Positions 1 through 8,378 of a stretch of 36,614 nt of DNA are shown here, piece after piece (the stretch's first letter is position 1; every line of letters begins with the position of its first letter). Under the pieces are notes generated by a model, which made no database searches, was not told where the DNA came from, and was given only the letters and a program-made list of their open reading frames with translations. A program made the translations under genes and the position numbers. The stretch comes from Sanguibacter inulinus (GTDB lineage: Bacteria; Actinomycetota; Actinomycetes; Actinomycetales; Cellulomonadaceae), in contig NZ_JACBYE010000045.1 in the NCBI RefSeq assembly GCF_013415325.1, positions 1 to 36,614 on the forward strand, in the 5' to 3' direction.

Positions 1-473
1 TCGTCACCCCGCCCGTCGTGACGCCTCCTGTCGTGACCCCGCCCGTGGTCAAGCCCCCCGTCACGCCGCCGCCGTCGACAGGTGGCAGCTGGCGCGGCAG
101 CGCCGCGCAGGGCCAGGCGGCCGTCGACTGGGCGAAGACCCAGACCGGTCTGCCCTACGTCTGGGGTGCCAACGGACCGAGCGCCTACGACTGCTCGGGC
201 CTCACCTCGAAGGCCTGGGGCAACGCCGGTCTCTCGATCCGCCGGACCTCGCGCGACCAGTACACGCAGTCGGCCAAGGTGAGCCTCGACGCCATGCGTC
301 CGGGCGACCTGGTCTTCTGGGCCTCGAACCCCAACGACCCGTCGACCATCTTCCACGTGGCCATGTACGCCGGCAACGGCCAGATCGTCGAGGCCGCCGA
401 GCCCGGCGTCCCCTCCCGCGTGACGCACATGCGCTGGAACAAGACGCTCGTCCCCGTCGCCGGTCGCCCCTGA
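1..473 (+). CDS. NlpC/P60-family peptidoglycan hydrolase, C-terminal part (5' end outside window)
   Basis: This is the last ~157 codons of a secreted cell-wall hydrolase; the reading frame enters at base 3. It opens with a Pro/Thr/Val-rich stretch (repeated TPPVV units) that looks like a flexible linker, followed by a complete NlpC/P60 domain. The catalytic cysteine lies in YDCSGLT (Cys codon at 192) and the histidine in FHVAMYAG (His codon at 354). The motif RPGDLVFW is also typical of the family. NlpC/P60 enzymes are papain-like endopeptidases that cut gamma-D-Glu to diamino-acid bonds in peptidoglycan stem peptides. The missing N-terminus probably holds a signal peptide and perhaps coiled-coil or binding domains, as in RipA-type proteins; that is inference. 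The gene converges on ppa and ends at a strong hairpin. Confidence 0.9.
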   Translation, partial: VTPPVVTPPVVTPPVVKPPVTPPPSTGGSWRGSAAQGQAAVDWAKTQTGLPYVWGANGPSAYDCSGLTSKAWGNAGLSIRRTSRDQYTQSAKVSLDAMRPGDLVFWASNPNDPSTIFHVAMYAGNGQIVEAAEPGVPSRVTHMRWNKTLVPVAGRP

Positions 474-516
474 CCGATCCGGGCCTCTGCAGGCATCTGC
501 GGGCATCTGCCCAGCA

Positions 517-572
517 CAGCAGGTACGACGAAGGGCGGCTCCCGCGGGAGCCGCCCTTCGTCGTACCTGCTG
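517..572. terminator. Bidirectional terminator, perfect 28-bp inverted repeat
   Basis: Bases 517-572 form an uninterrupted palindrome centred between 544 and 545, with arms of 28 bp. It sits between two convergent genes, the NlpC/P60 gene and ppa, so it can stop transcription from both sides. There is no U-tract, as is usual in high-GC actinobacteria. Part of the right arm is repeated just downstream at 576-592, giving an alternative outer pairing (see findings). Confidence 0.8.
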
Positions 573-632
573 CGTGTCGTACCTGCTGTGCTCTGGTGCT
601 GCGCGAGCCGGGGTCACCGGCCCGCGGCGGCC

Positions 633-1130
633 TCAGTGGTTGTAGTAGCCCGCGTCCTTGGCCCGCTGGAAGGAGCGCTCGATCTCTGCCTCGGCCTCGG
701 CCTTGCCGGTCCAGTGGGCGCCCTCGACGGACTTGCCCGGCTCGAGGTCCTTGTAGACCTCGAAGAAGTGCTGGACCTCGAGACGGTGGAAGTCCGAGAC
801 GTCGTCGATGTCCTGGCGCCACGCGGCGCGCTGGTCGCCCGTCGGCACGCAGAGGACCTTGTCGTCGCCGCCGGCCTCGTCGCGCATGCGGAACATGCCG
901 AGCGCGCGGCAGCGGATCAGGCAACCGGGGAAGGTCGGCTCCTCGAGCAGGACGAGCGCGTCGAGCGGGTCGCCGTCCTCGCCGAGCGTGCCCTCGATGA
1001 ACCCGTAGTCGTCCGGGTACCGCGTAGAGGTGAAGAGCATGCGGTCCAGACGGATGCGACCGGTCTGGTGGTCGACCTCGTACTTGTTGCGCTGACCCTT
1101 GGGGATCTCGATCGTGACGTCGAACTCCAC
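633..1130 (-). CDS. ppa: Inorganic pyrophosphatase, family I
   Basis: The 165-residue protein hydrolyses pyrophosphate to two phosphates in the cytoplasm and so pulls nucleotide, aminoacyl-tRNA and polymer synthesis forward. Family I features are visible: [13 protein letters not shown] near the N-terminus, the DYGFIEGT segment, and the metal-binding run GDPLDALVL. It ends YYNH. Its length matches bacterial soluble pyrophosphatases. I chose the GTG at 1130 (protein begins with [11 protein letters not shown]) because GGAGG lies 8 nt upstream on the minus strand; longer frames running upstream lack family similarity. It is divergent from dacB, as ppa is in mycobacteria, and converges on the NlpC/P60 gene. 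Confidence 0.95.
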   Translation of the reverse strand: MEFDVTIEIPKGQRNKYEVDHQTGRIRLDRMLFTSTRYPDDYGFIEGTLGEDGDPLDALVLLEEPTFPGCLIRCRALGMFRMRDEAGGDDKVLCVPTGDQRAAWRQDIDDVSDFHRLEVQHFFEVYKDLEPGKSVEGAHWTGKAEAEAEIERSFQRAKDAGYYNH

Positions 1131-1194
1131 TGTTCTTTCCTCCAGTAGCACCGTTCCCGTGGCAGACGGTGCGCCGGGGAGTGCGGTCGTGATG

Positions 1195-1212
1195 CGGCCT
1201 GTCGACAGGCCG
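1195..1212. promoter_or_regulatory. Perfect 18-bp palindrome between ppa and dacB
   Basis: The sequence CGGCCTGTCGACAGGCCG reads the same on both strands. It lies in the 264-bp divergent intergenic region, about 65 bp upstream of the ppa start. A symmetric site in a shared regulatory region could be an operator, but no regulator is identified and it could also be chance in GC-rich DNA. Confidence 0.35.
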
Positions 1213-1234
1213 ACGGTCGGTGTGTCCACTCGCC

Positions 1235-1240
1235 AGGGTA
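1235..1240 (-). promoter_or_regulatory. Possible -10 element for ppa
   Basis: On the minus strand this reads TACCCT, fitting the actinobacterial TANNNT -10 pattern. It would give a leader of roughly 95-100 nt before the ppa GTG. No convincing -35 is seen, so support is weak. Confidence 0.3.
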
Positions 1241-1294
1241 GACGACAACCTGTCGGATCGGGGTGGGAGATCGCCCGAGGTGCCCTGAGTGACC

Positions 1295-1300
1295 TAGTCT
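1295..1300 (+). promoter_or_regulatory. Possible -10 element for dacB
   Basis: TAGTCT fits TANNNT. Transcription starting about 7 nt downstream would give a leader of close to 90 nt before the dacB ATG. No clear -35 hexamer is visible. Confidence 0.4.
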
Positions 1301-1394
1301 GACCGCACGGTGTGCGCGAGAGCACGCCACGGCGCCCACGCGAGCGAGTGCGGGACGCCGGCAGCCGCGAGACCGACCAGAGGACACGACGAGC

Positions 1395-2804
1395 ATGGCG
1401 CTGATGGCCCGAGTAGTCACGGGGACTGTCGCGGCAGCCCTCGTCGTCACGGGTGGGTATGCCTGGGCCGACATCCACGACTTCGTCCCCGGCATCCTCA
1501 CGATCGGCCCAGAGCCCGCCCCGCCGGCCCCGTTCCCGACAGCCCCGGGAGCCACCCTCGGTGCTGCGCCCACGAGCGTGGTCAGCACCCTCGACCCTGC
1601 CGCGCCGACGCCCGGGGCCGCGGCGCTGCAGGCAGCCGTCGACGCCGTCGTGGCAGACCCTCGCCTCGGTCCCTCTGTCGGGGTCGTCGTCTCGGACGCG
1701 CTGACCGGCGAGGTCCTCGCCTCCTCGACCCCGGGCACGCCACGGGTCCCGGCGTCGATCCAGAAGCTCTTCACGGCCGCCGCGGCGCTGAGCACCCTCG
1801 ACCCCGACTCAGTCCTGACCACCACGGTGACGCAGGCTGCGTCAGGGCGGCTCACGCTGGTCGGCGGCGGAGACATGATGCTCGCTGCCGGTGCGGGCGA
1901 CCCCGCAGCCGTCAACGGGCGTGCCGGGCTCGACGACCTCGCGGCGCAGGTCGCCGAGACCCTCAGGCTCACCGGCGGCACGACGGTCCAGCTCACGCTC
2001 GACGACTCGCTCTTCACGGGATCGGCGACGGGCCCCTGGGCCGACGACATCCCGGGCCTGGGCTTCGCGGCACCGGTCGCCGCCGTCGCCGTGGACACCG
2101 GGCGGCTCAGCGCGGGGGAGTACGCGCCGCGGACCGACGACCCGGCCATGGCCGCCGCACGCACCTTCGCCGCGGCCCTCGGCCAGCACGGCGTCACGGT
2201 CGAGGGCGAGCCGACCCGTGGGACGTCGGGGGCTGGCGACACCGTCCTCGGATCGGTCGACTCCGCACCCCTCGGCCAGGTGGTCGAGTACTTCTTGCAC
2301 ACCTCGGACAACACCATCACCGAGGTGGTCGGCCGGCTCGTCGCGATCGAGGCCGGTCTCCCGGCGTCCTTCGGGGGCGCGACCCAGGCCGTCGCCCAGC
2401 AGCTCGACAGGCTGGGGGTCGACACCGAGGGCCTCACGCTCGCCGACGCGAGCGGGCTCGGTGACGGGTCCAGGGCCTCGGCGACGACGCTGGCAGAGCT
2501 CCTCGCCGTGATGTCGAGCCCGTCGCACCCCGAGCTGCGGACCGTCATGACGGGCATGCCCGTCGCCGCGCTCGACGGGACGCTGAGCGACCGCTTCGTG
2601 GCGACCGACGCCGCAGGGCTCGTGCGGGCCAAGACCGGCAGCCTCCCCGGGGTCACCTCCCTCGCCGGGAACCTGCTCACGGACGACGGTCGCGAGCTGT
2701 TGTTCGTCGTCATGGCCGACCAGGCCCCCGGACCCGGGCAGTGGGACGCCCGGGCCGCGATCGACGGCTTCGTGGCTGCACTGACGGACTGCGGCTGCCG
2801 ATGA
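1395..2804 (+). CDS. dacB: D-alanyl-D-alanine carboxypeptidase/endopeptidase (PBP4, class C)
   Basis: The 469-residue serine peptidase trims or cleaves D-Ala cross-links in peptidoglycan outside the membrane. An N-terminal hydrophobic segment (about residues 5-25) is an uncleaved anchor or signal peptide, followed by a Pro/Ala-rich stretch. All three penicillin-binding motifs are present: SIQK (Ser121, Lys124), SDN (304-306) and KTG (413-415). The large gap between the first two motifs matches the PBP4/DacB inserted domains. The start is the ATG at 1395; an ATG nine bases downstream is possible. It is first of four tightly linked genes (DUF2342, tilS, hpt) and its stop overlaps the next start as ATGA. 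Confidence 0.93.
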   Translation: MALMARVVTGTVAAALVVTGGYAWADIHDFVPGILTIGPEPAPPAPFPTAPGATLGAAPTSVVSTLDPAAPTPGAAALQAAVDAVVADPRLGPSVGVVVSDALTGEVLASSTPGTPRVPASIQKLFTAAAALSTLDPDSVLTTTVTQAASGRLTLVGGGDMMLAAGAGDPAAVNGRAGLDDLAAQVAETLRLTGGTTVQLTLDDSLFTGSATGPWADDIPGLGFAAPVAAVAVDTGRLSAGEYAPRTDDPAMAAARTFAAALGQHGVTVEGEPTRGTSGAGDTVLGSVDSAPLGQVVEYFLHTSDNTITEVVGRLVAIEAGLPASFGGATQAVAQQLDRLGVDTEGLTLADASGLGDGSRASATTLAELLAVMSSPSHPELRTVMTGMPVAALDGTLSDRFVATDAAGLVRAKTGSLPGVTSLAGNLLTDDGRELLFVVMADQAPGPGQWDARAAIDGFVAALTDCGCR

Positions 2805-3907
2805 GCCAGCAGGACCAGCAGCCTGGGAGGCAGGCCCGCGAGCTCGTCGACTGGGAGGACGCTGCCCAGATCGCCGGCAGGCTCGCGAGCCCCGGACCTG
2901 TCGCGAGCCGGGACGATCTCGAGGCCCTCGTCGCGTCGCTGCGCGGGGCCGCGGCCCGGGCCGTCGACCCGGTCCTGGAGATCACCCGGATGACCGCGGC
3001 CGATGGTCGCGACCTCTCCGCGACCGGGCTCTCCGGGGTCCTCGTCCTCGACAGGCCGGGATGGGCCCGGGCGAGCGCCCGCTCGATGCAGTCGATGACC
3101 GCCGGTGCGCTGCGCCTGCCGACCCGGACCGTCCCGCTCGCCGCCGAGCTCCTCGCGAGTGCCGAGGTCGGCGCGACCCTCGCGCTGCTCTCGACCAAGA
3201 TCCTCGGCCAGTTCGACCCCTTCGGCCCTGCCGACGGCAACCTGCTGCTGGTCGCACCGAACGTGCTCCAGACCGAGCGGGACCTGCGCGTGCGCCCCGA
3301 GGACTTCAGGCTCTGGGTGTGCCTGCACGAGCAGACGCACGCCCTCCAGACCGCGGCTGCGCCGTGGATCGCCGACCACCTCCGCGCGAAGACGCAGACG
3401 CTCCTCGCGGACCTCAGCACCAGCACGAGCGACCTCCGGCAGGCACCCGCCCGACTCCTCGGCGCGGCACGCGCGGTCGTCTCGGCCGTGCGGGGCACGA
3501 CGGGGCCCGACGGGCAGACGCTGTCTCTCGTCGACGGCGTGCTGACCCCCACGCAGCGCCAGGCCCTCGACGAGGTCGGCGCCGTCATGGCTCTGCTCGA
3601 GGGGCACGCCGACGTGGCCATGGACGCCGTCGGCAGCTCGGTCGTGCCCACGGTCCGCAGCATCCGCCGGAAGTTCAGCGCCCGCCGCTCGGCCGGCGGC
3701 ACCAGCACACCTGACCGGGTCCTGCGCAGGCTCCTCGGCATGGACGCGAAGATGGCGCAGTACCGCGACGGCGCGGCCTTCGTCCGGGGCGTCACGCGCG
3801 TCGTCGGGACCGACGGTGTCAACGCCGTCTGGAGCGGACCCGACGCCCTGCCCTCCCCGCGCGAGATCGCCGACCCCGTCGCGTGGGTCCGTCGTGTGCA
3901 CGGCTGA
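2801..3907 (+). CDS. Zinc-dependent metalloprotease-like protein, DUF2342
   Basis: The 368-residue protein belongs to the actinobacterial DUF2342 family, often annotated as zinc metalloprotease or F420-biosynthesis-associated; its substrate is unknown to me. It contains an HEXXH zinc-binding motif, HEQTH at residues 176-180, in the segment WVCLHEQTHALQT. A second acidic region, ALLEGHADVAMD, probably supplies another metal ligand, as in other families of this fold. I chose ATG 2801 because it overlaps the dacB stop in ATGA and gives a normal start (MSQQDQQ). Its fixed place between dacB and tilS is conserved in other actinobacteria and suggests a cell-envelope or housekeeping role. The link to F420 is a label, not something shown here. 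Confidence 0.85.
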   Translation: MSQQDQQPGRQARELVDWEDAAQIAGRLASPGPVASRDDLEALVASLRGAAARAVDPVLEITRMTAADGRDLSATGLSGVLVLDRPGWARASARSMQSMTAGALRLPTRTVPLAAELLASAEVGATLALLSTKILGQFDPFGPADGNLLLVAPNVLQTERDLRVRPEDFRLWVCLHEQTHALQTAAAPWIADHLRAKTQTLLADLSTSTSDLRQAPARLLGAARAVVSAVRGTTGPDGQTLSLVDGVLTPTQRQALDEVGAVMALLEGHADVAMDAVGSSVVPTVRSIRRKFSARRSAGGTSTPDRVLRRLLGMDAKMAQYRDGAAFVRGVTRVVGTDGVNAVWSGPDALPSPREIADPVAWVRRVHG

Positions 3908-3922
3908 GCCAGGCGCCCTCGG

Positions 3923-4945
3923 GTGAGCGGACCGCCACGGGCCGTCGCCCTCGCGCGGCTGCACGTGCGTGCAGCTCTCGCGCCGCTGGCCGTCGAGCAC
4001 CCGGGTGCCCTGGTGCTGGTCGCGTGCTCGGGCGGCGCCGACTCGCTCGCGCTGGCCGCCACGACAGCCTTCGTCGCGCCGCGGCTCGGTCTGCGCGCCG
4101 GGGCCGTCGTGGTCGACCACCGGCTCCAGGACGGCAGCGACCAGGTGGCAGCGGACGCCGCCGCCCGCTGCCGCGCGCTCGGGCTCGACCCCGTCGAGGT
4201 ACGCACCGTCCAGGTGGCCCGGGGCCCGGGGTCCGGCGGACCCGAGGGTGCGGCCCGCGACGCCCGCTACGCGGCGCTGGGGGAGGCTGCCGACCAGAGG
4301 GGGGCCGTCGCCGTCCTGCTCGGCCACACCGCGGACGACCAGGCGGAGTCTGTGCTGCTCGGGCTGGCCCGCGGGTCCGGGGCGCGGTCGCTCTCGGGCA
4401 TGCGCGCCGAGGTCGGGCGCCTGCGCAGACCGCTGCTCGCCCTGCGGCGCTCCGAGACCGAAGAAGTCTGCAGCGCAGCCGGGGTCGACTGGTGGACCGA
4501 CCCGACCAACGCCGGGGACGGTCCTGACGCCCCGCTGCGGTCGAGGGTGCGGGCCACGGTCCTGCCGCTGCTCGACGACGTGCTCGGACCTGGCGTCGTG
4601 GACGCCCTCGTCCGCACGGCCGACCAGCTGCACGACGACGACGCCGCGCTGTCGGCCCTGGCCCGAGATCTGCTGTCCGCGGCGCTCGTCGACGAGGACG
4701 GTCCGGGCCGCGTGCTCCTCGACGTCGCGGTCCTCGAGGCCGCGCTCCCGGCGCTGCGGACCCGGGCGCTGCGCCTGGCGGCGCTCGCCGCAGGGTGCCC
4801 GGCGGGAGCCCTCGGTCGGGAGCACGTGCTGAGCCTCGACGGGCTCCTGACGCGCTGGCGCGGGCAGGGCCCTCTCCACCTGCCGGGGGGCGTCACGGCC
4901 ACCAGGGTGTGTGGCAGGCTTGTCCTCGAACCCCCCCACCACTGA
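3923..4945 (+). CDS. tilS: tRNA(Ile)-lysidine synthase
   Basis: TilS uses ATP to attach lysine to cytidine 34 of the CAU-anticodon tRNA-Ile so that it reads AUA; the enzyme is essential in nearly all bacteria. The PP-loop ATPase motif SGGADS lies at residues 36-41, followed by VVVDHRLQ and the family segment [22 protein letters not shown]. The 340-residue length fits actinobacterial TilS with a short C-terminal part. The start is a GTG at 3923, 15 nt after the DUF2342 stop, with no strong Shine-Dalgarno sequence, so translation may depend on coupling. hpt follows 17 nt downstream, the common tilS-hpt-ftsH order. Confidence 0.94.
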   Translation: MSGPPRAVALARLHVRAALAPLAVEHPGALVLVACSGGADSLALAATTAFVAPRLGLRAGAVVVDHRLQDGSDQVAADAAARCRALGLDPVEVRTVQVARGPGSGGPEGAARDARYAALGEAADQRGAVAVLLGHTADDQAESVLLGLARGSGARSLSGMRAEVGRLRRPLLALRRSETEEVCSAAGVDWWTDPTNAGDGPDAPLRSRVRATVLPLLDDVLGPGVVDALVRTADQLHDDDAALSALARDLLSAALVDEDGPGRVLLDVAVLEAALPALRTRALRLAALAAGCPAGALGREHVLSLDGLLTRWRGQGPLHLPGGVTATRVCGRLVLEPPHH

Positions 4946-4962
4946 CTCAAGGAGCCCTCCCC

Positions 4963-5517
4963 GTGGGATCTGCCCAGGCTGGCGACATCCATCACATCCT
5001 GCTGAGCGAGGAGGAGATCGCTGCGAAGCTCGACGAGCTCGCGCTGCGCATCGACGCCGACTACGCAGGCAAGGACCTCCTGCTCGTCGGGGTCCTCAAG
5101 GGCGCCGTCATGGTGATGGCCGACCTCTCGCGCCGCATCGAGCACCAGGGTGTCGAGATGGACTGGATGGCCGTGTCGTCCTACGGCTCCGGCACCAAGT
5201 CCTCGGGTGTCGTGCGCATCCTCAAGGACCTCGACGCCGACCTCTCCGGCCGCCACGTCCTCATCGTCGAAGACATCATCGACTCCGGCCTGACGCTGTC
5301 CTGGCTGATCTCCAACCTGCGCAGCCGGGGGCCTGCGTCGGTCGAGGTCGCCGCGATGCTGCGCAAGCCCGACGCCGCCAAGGTCGAGGTCGACGTCCGC
5401 TACGTGGGCTTCGACATCCCCAACGAGTTCGTCGTCGGCTACGGCCTCGACTACGCCGAGAAGTACCGCACGCTGCCCTTCGTGGGCACGCTCGCGCCGC
5501 ACGTCTACGAGAGCTGA
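4963..5517 (+). CDS. hpt: Hypoxanthine phosphoribosyltransferase
   Basis: The 184-residue enzyme salvages hypoxanthine and guanine by transferring the ribose-phosphate of PRPP to give IMP or GMP. The PRPP-binding signature is IVEDIIDSG (residues 101-109). Other family segments are LLVGVLKGAVMVMADL near the N-terminus, SSYGSGTKSSG in the flexible loop, and VGYGLDYAEKYRTLP near the C-terminus. I chose the GTG at 4963 because AAGGAG sits about 8 nt upstream; earlier in-frame starts would overlap the end of tilS. Neighbours tilS and ftsH are the classical arrangement in Gram-positive bacteria. Confidence 0.95.
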   Translation: MGSAQAGDIHHILLSEEEIAAKLDELALRIDADYAGKDLLLVGVLKGAVMVMADLSRRIEHQGVEMDWMAVSSYGSGTKSSGVVRILKDLDADLSGRHVLIVEDIIDSGLTLSWLISNLRSRGPASVEVAAMLRKPDAAKVEVDVRYVGFDIPNEFVVGYGLDYAEKYRTLPFVGTLAPHVYES

Positions 5518-5522
5518 GCCGA

Positions 5523-5539
5523 GCGCTGCCGAGCAGCGC
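5523..5539 (+). terminator. Short hairpin after hpt
   Basis: GCGCTG and CAGCGC arms (6 bp) flank a 5-nt loop a few bases after the hpt stop. There is no U-tract. It may be a weak terminator or 3'-end stabiliser before the ftsH promoter region. Confidence 0.4.
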
Positions 5540-5551
5540 AGGCACCACCCC

Positions 5552-5613
5552 TGACCCCTCCGGTCGGCCCCGATCGTCCTGCCCTGGGCGAACAGGCCTG
5601 GTCGGAGGGGTCA
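5552..5613. repeat. 11-bp inverted repeat flanking a 40-nt spacer between hpt and ftsH
   Basis: TGACCCCTCCG at 5552-5562 is the exact reverse complement of CGGAGGGGTCA at 5603-5613. The RNA could fold into a long-stem structure with a 40-nt loop that has its own short internal pairings. It may end hpt transcription or act just upstream of the ftsH promoter. Confidence 0.5.
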
Positions 5614-5631
5614 ATCTTCAGGGTCGCCGTG

Positions 5632-5637
5632 TATTTT
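5632..5637 (+). promoter_or_regulatory. Possible -10 element for the ftsH-fol operon
   Basis: TATTTT is a strikingly AT-rich hexamer in this GC-rich intergenic region and fits TANNNT. A start near 5644 would leave a leader of about 46 nt before the ftsH ATG. I see no good -35 at normal spacing. Confidence 0.45.
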
Positions 5638-5689
5638 CGACGACGTACCAGTGTGCGAGCGGAAGGATGCGGGGCGTGCCCCGTCGTCG

Positions 5690-7762
5690 ATGAACATGAA
5701 ACGCATTGTGAGCGGACCGTTCCTGTGGATCGTCCTCGGTCTGGTGATCGTCGGCTTCGCCCTCAGCACGCTGTTCGGTGAGAAGGTCTCCAAGATCGAC
5801 ACCTCGGACGGGCTCACGCTCCTCGCGGGGGACACTGTCGAGCAGGCCCTCGTCGTCGACGGAGACCAGCGCGTCAGGCTGACGCTGACCGAGCCCTTCA
5901 CGGTCGACGGCGACGACAAGGGCAAGAGCGTCGAGTTCTACTACGTCGAGCCCCAGGGCGAGCAGGTCGTCGACGCTGTCGTCAAGGCCGACCCCGAGAA
6001 GGGCTACAACTCCGAGGTGGCCCGAGCCGGCTTCCTCTCGTCGATGCTCTCGATCATCATCCCGTTCCTCATCATCGGCGTGATCTTCTACTTCATCCTC
6101 TCGCGCATGCAGGGCGGCGGCTCGCGCGTCATGGGCTTCGGCAAGTCGAAGGCCAAGCTCGCGACCAAGGACACCCCGCAGGTGACCTTCGCCGACGTGG
6201 CCGGTGCTGACGAGGCCGTCGAAGAGCTCCGCGAGATCCAGGAGTTCCTCTCAGAGCCCGCCAAGTTCCAGGCCGTCGGTGCCAAGATCCCCAAGGGCGT
6301 GCTGCTCTACGGCCCTCCCGGGACCGGTAAGACCCTGCTGGCCCGCGCCGTCGCCGGCGAGGCCGGCGTCCCGTTCTACTCGATCTCCGGATCGGACTTC
6401 GTCGAGATGTTCGTCGGTGTCGGTGCCTCCCGTGTCCGCGACCTGTTCGCGCAGGCCAAGGAGAGCGCCCCGGCGATCATCTTCGTCGACGAGATCGACG
6501 CCGTCGGCCGGCACCGTGGTGCCGGCATGGGCGGCGGCCACGACGAGCGCGAGCAGACGCTCAACCAGCTCCTCGTCGAGATGGACGGTTTCGACGTCAA
6601 GGCGAACGTCATCCTCATCGCCGCGACCAACCGCCCGGACATCCTCGACCCCGCCCTGCTGCGGCCGGGTCGTTTCGACAGGCAGATCGCCGTCGAGGCC
6701 CCCGACCTCCAGGGCCGCGCCGACATCCTCGCCGTGCACGCCAAGGGCAAGCCGATCGTCGAGGGCGTCGACCTGCGCGCCGTCGCCCGTCGGACCCCCG
6801 GGTTCTCGGGCGCCGACCTCGCGAACGTCCTCAACGAGGCCGCGCTGCTCACAGCACGCAGCGGAGCCCAGCTGATCGACGACCGCGCCCTCGACGAGGC
6901 GATCGACCGCGTGATCGCGGGACCGCAGAAGCGCACCCGCATCATGAACATCAAGGAGCAGAAGATCACGGCGTACCACGAGGGTGGTCACGCCCTGGTC
7001 GCCGCTGCGATGCGCTACACGGACCCCGTCACCAAGGTGACGATCCTGCCGCGCGGCCGCGCCCTCGGCTACACGATGGTCATGCCGTCGGAGGACAAGT
7101 ACTCGACCACCCGCAACGAGCTGCTCGACCAGCTCGCCTACGCGATGGGTGGCCGCGTCGCCGAAGAGCTCGTCTTCCACGACCCGACCACGGGTGCGTC
7201 GAACGACATCGAGAAGGCGAGCGCCACAGCCCGCAAGATGGTCACCGAGTTCGGCATGAGCGAGCGCCTCGGTGCGATCAAGCTCGGGCAGAGCGCCGGC
7301 GAGCCGTTCATGGGCCGCGACATGGGGCACCAGCGCGACTACTCCGAGGCTGTCGCCGGGACCGTCGACCACGAGGTGCGTCGCCTGGTCGAGGCTGCGC
7401 ACGACGAGGCGTGGTCCGTCCTCGTGGAGTACCGCGACGTGCTCGACCACCTGGTCCTCGAGCTCCTCGAGAAGGAGACGCTCAACCAGGCCGAGCTCGC
7501 CGCCATCTTCGAGCCCGTCGTCAAGCGCGAGCCGCGCGAGGTGTGGCTCTCGAGCGAGCAGCGCGCCGTCTCCGACCGCGGACCCGTCCTCACCGAGGCC
7601 GAGAAGGCCGTCCAGGGTGACGCCCCGGTGATCCCCGAGGACGAGGCCGCCGCAGCCCGCGACGAGCACCCGGCCGAGGCCGTGGGCGAGGTCCCGCCGG
7701 GCGGGACCGTCGGACCTGTCGACCTCGCCAAGCCCGGCGCGAGCGACGAGACGGGCGCATGA
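5690..7762 (+). CDS. ftsH: ATP-dependent zinc metalloprotease, membrane-anchored AAA+
   Basis: FtsH degrades misfolded or short-lived membrane and cytosolic proteins; the hexamer is held in the inner membrane. Two membrane segments (about residues 8-26 and 118-140) flank a small extracytoplasmic domain. The AAA+ module has Walker A GPPGTGKT from residue 208, Walker B with Asp267-Glu268 in FVDEIDAVG, and the second region of homology ending RPGRFDRQ. The zinc site is HEGGH (430-434). About 70 C-terminal residues are acidic and low-complexity. The start is uncertain: ATG 5690 gives [13 protein letters not shown], as is typical. The Shine-Dalgarno-like GGAAGGA is 22 nt away but a small hairpin lies between them. 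GTG 5651 is the upstream alternative. The stop overlaps folE. Confidence 0.96.
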   Translation: MNMKRIVSGPFLWIVLGLVIVGFALSTLFGEKVSKIDTSDGLTLLAGDTVEQALVVDGDQRVRLTLTEPFTVDGDDKGKSVEFYYVEPQGEQVVDAVVKADPEKGYNSEVARAGFLSSMLSIIIPFLIIGVIFYFILSRMQGGGSRVMGFGKSKAKLATKDTPQVTFADVAGADEAVEELREIQEFLSEPAKFQAVGAKIPKGVLLYGPPGTGKTLLARAVAGEAGVPFYSISGSDFVEMFVGVGASRVRDLFAQAKESAPAIIFVDEIDAVGRHRGAGMGGGHDEREQTLNQLLVEMDGFDVKANVILIAATNRPDILDPALLRPGRFDRQIAVEAPDLQGRADILAVHAKGKPIVEGVDLRAVARRTPGFSGADLANVLNEAALLTARSGAQLIDDRALDEAIDRVIAGPQKRTRIMNIKEQKITAYHEGGHALVAAAMRYTDPVTKVTILPRGRALGYTMVMPSEDKYSTTRNELLDQLAYAMGGRVAEELVFHDPTTGASNDIEKASATARKMVTEFGMSERLGAIKLGQSAGEPFMGRDMGHQRDYSEAVAGTVDHEVRRLVEAAHDEAWSVLVEYRDVLDHLVLELLEKETLNQAELAAIFEPVVKREPREVWLSSEQRAVSDRGPVLTEAEKAVQGDAPVIPEDEAAAARDEHPAEAVGEVPPGGTVGPVDLAKPGASDETGA

Positions 7763-8367
7763 GCGACGTGACGGACGAGAGCGGCGTGCACGCCGAGCAC
7801 GCGCCGGTCGACCTCCCGCGCGCCGCCGCGGCGGTCCGCGAGCTCTTGATCGCCGTCGGCGAGGACCCGGACCGTGAAGGCCTGCTGGACACCCCGGCCC
7901 GGGTCGCCCGGGCCTACGCCGAGACCTTCGCAGGGCTCCGGCAGGACCCGGCCGACGTGCTCAACGCGGTCTTCGACATCGGCCACGAAGAGATGATCCT
8001 CGTGCGCGACATCGAGGTGTACTCCACCTGCGAGCACCACCTGGTGCCCTTCCACGGGGTCGCCCACGTCGGCTACATCCCCGGGGTCGACGGTCGGGTC
8101 ACCGGGCTGAGCAAGCTGGCCCGCCTGGTCGACGTCTTCGCCAAGCGCCCGCAGGTCCAGGAACGTCTGACCGCGCAGGTCGCCGACGCGCTCGTCGAGC
8201 ACCTGGCGCCGCGCGGCGTGATCGTCGTGATCGAGTGCGAGCACCTGTGCATGTCGATGCGCGGCGTGCGCAAGCCTGGCTCGCGGACCGTCACCTCTGC
8301 GGTCCGTGGCCAGATGCGCGAGGCCGCCACCCGGGCTGAGGCCATGAGCCTCATCGTCGGGCGCTGA
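7759..8367 (+). CDS. folE: GTP cyclohydrolase I
   Basis: FolE converts GTP to 7,8-dihydroneopterin triphosphate, the first step of folate synthesis. The zinc ligands are recognisable: Cys91 in [12 protein letters not shown] and Cys164 in [16 protein letters not shown], with the histidine of the first motif. The segment [14 protein letters not shown] near residue 40 is also typical. The 202-residue length is normal. Its ATG overlaps the ftsH stop as ATGA, which indicates translational coupling. folP and folBK follow, so the operon encodes the pterin branch in pathway order except for aldolase and kinase coming after the synthase. Confidence 0.96.
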   Translation: MSDVTDESGVHAEHAPVDLPRAAAAVRELLIAVGEDPDREGLLDTPARVARAYAETFAGLRQDPADVLNAVFDIGHEEMILVRDIEVYSTCEHHLVPFHGVAHVGYIPGVDGRVTGLSKLARLVDVFAKRPQVQERLTAQVADALVEHLAPRGVIVVIECEHLCMSMRGVRKPGSRTVTSAVRGQMREAATRAEAMSLIVGR

Positions 8368-8378
8368 CGGCCCAGGCC

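Noticed and set aside
1310-2464. A GTG-initiated frame starting 9 nt after the TAGTCT element upstream of dacB
   Set aside because: It is out of frame with dacB, Arg/Pro/Gly-rich and without family similarity, while the dacB frame holds SIQK, SDN and KTG.
917-4942. A 1,341-codon open frame on the minus strand across ppa, dacB, DUF2342 and tilS
   Set aside because: It is antisense to four genes with clear catalytic motifs. In very GC-rich DNA, the strong G/C bias at third positions leaves antisense frames open. It has no recognisable domain or plausible start.
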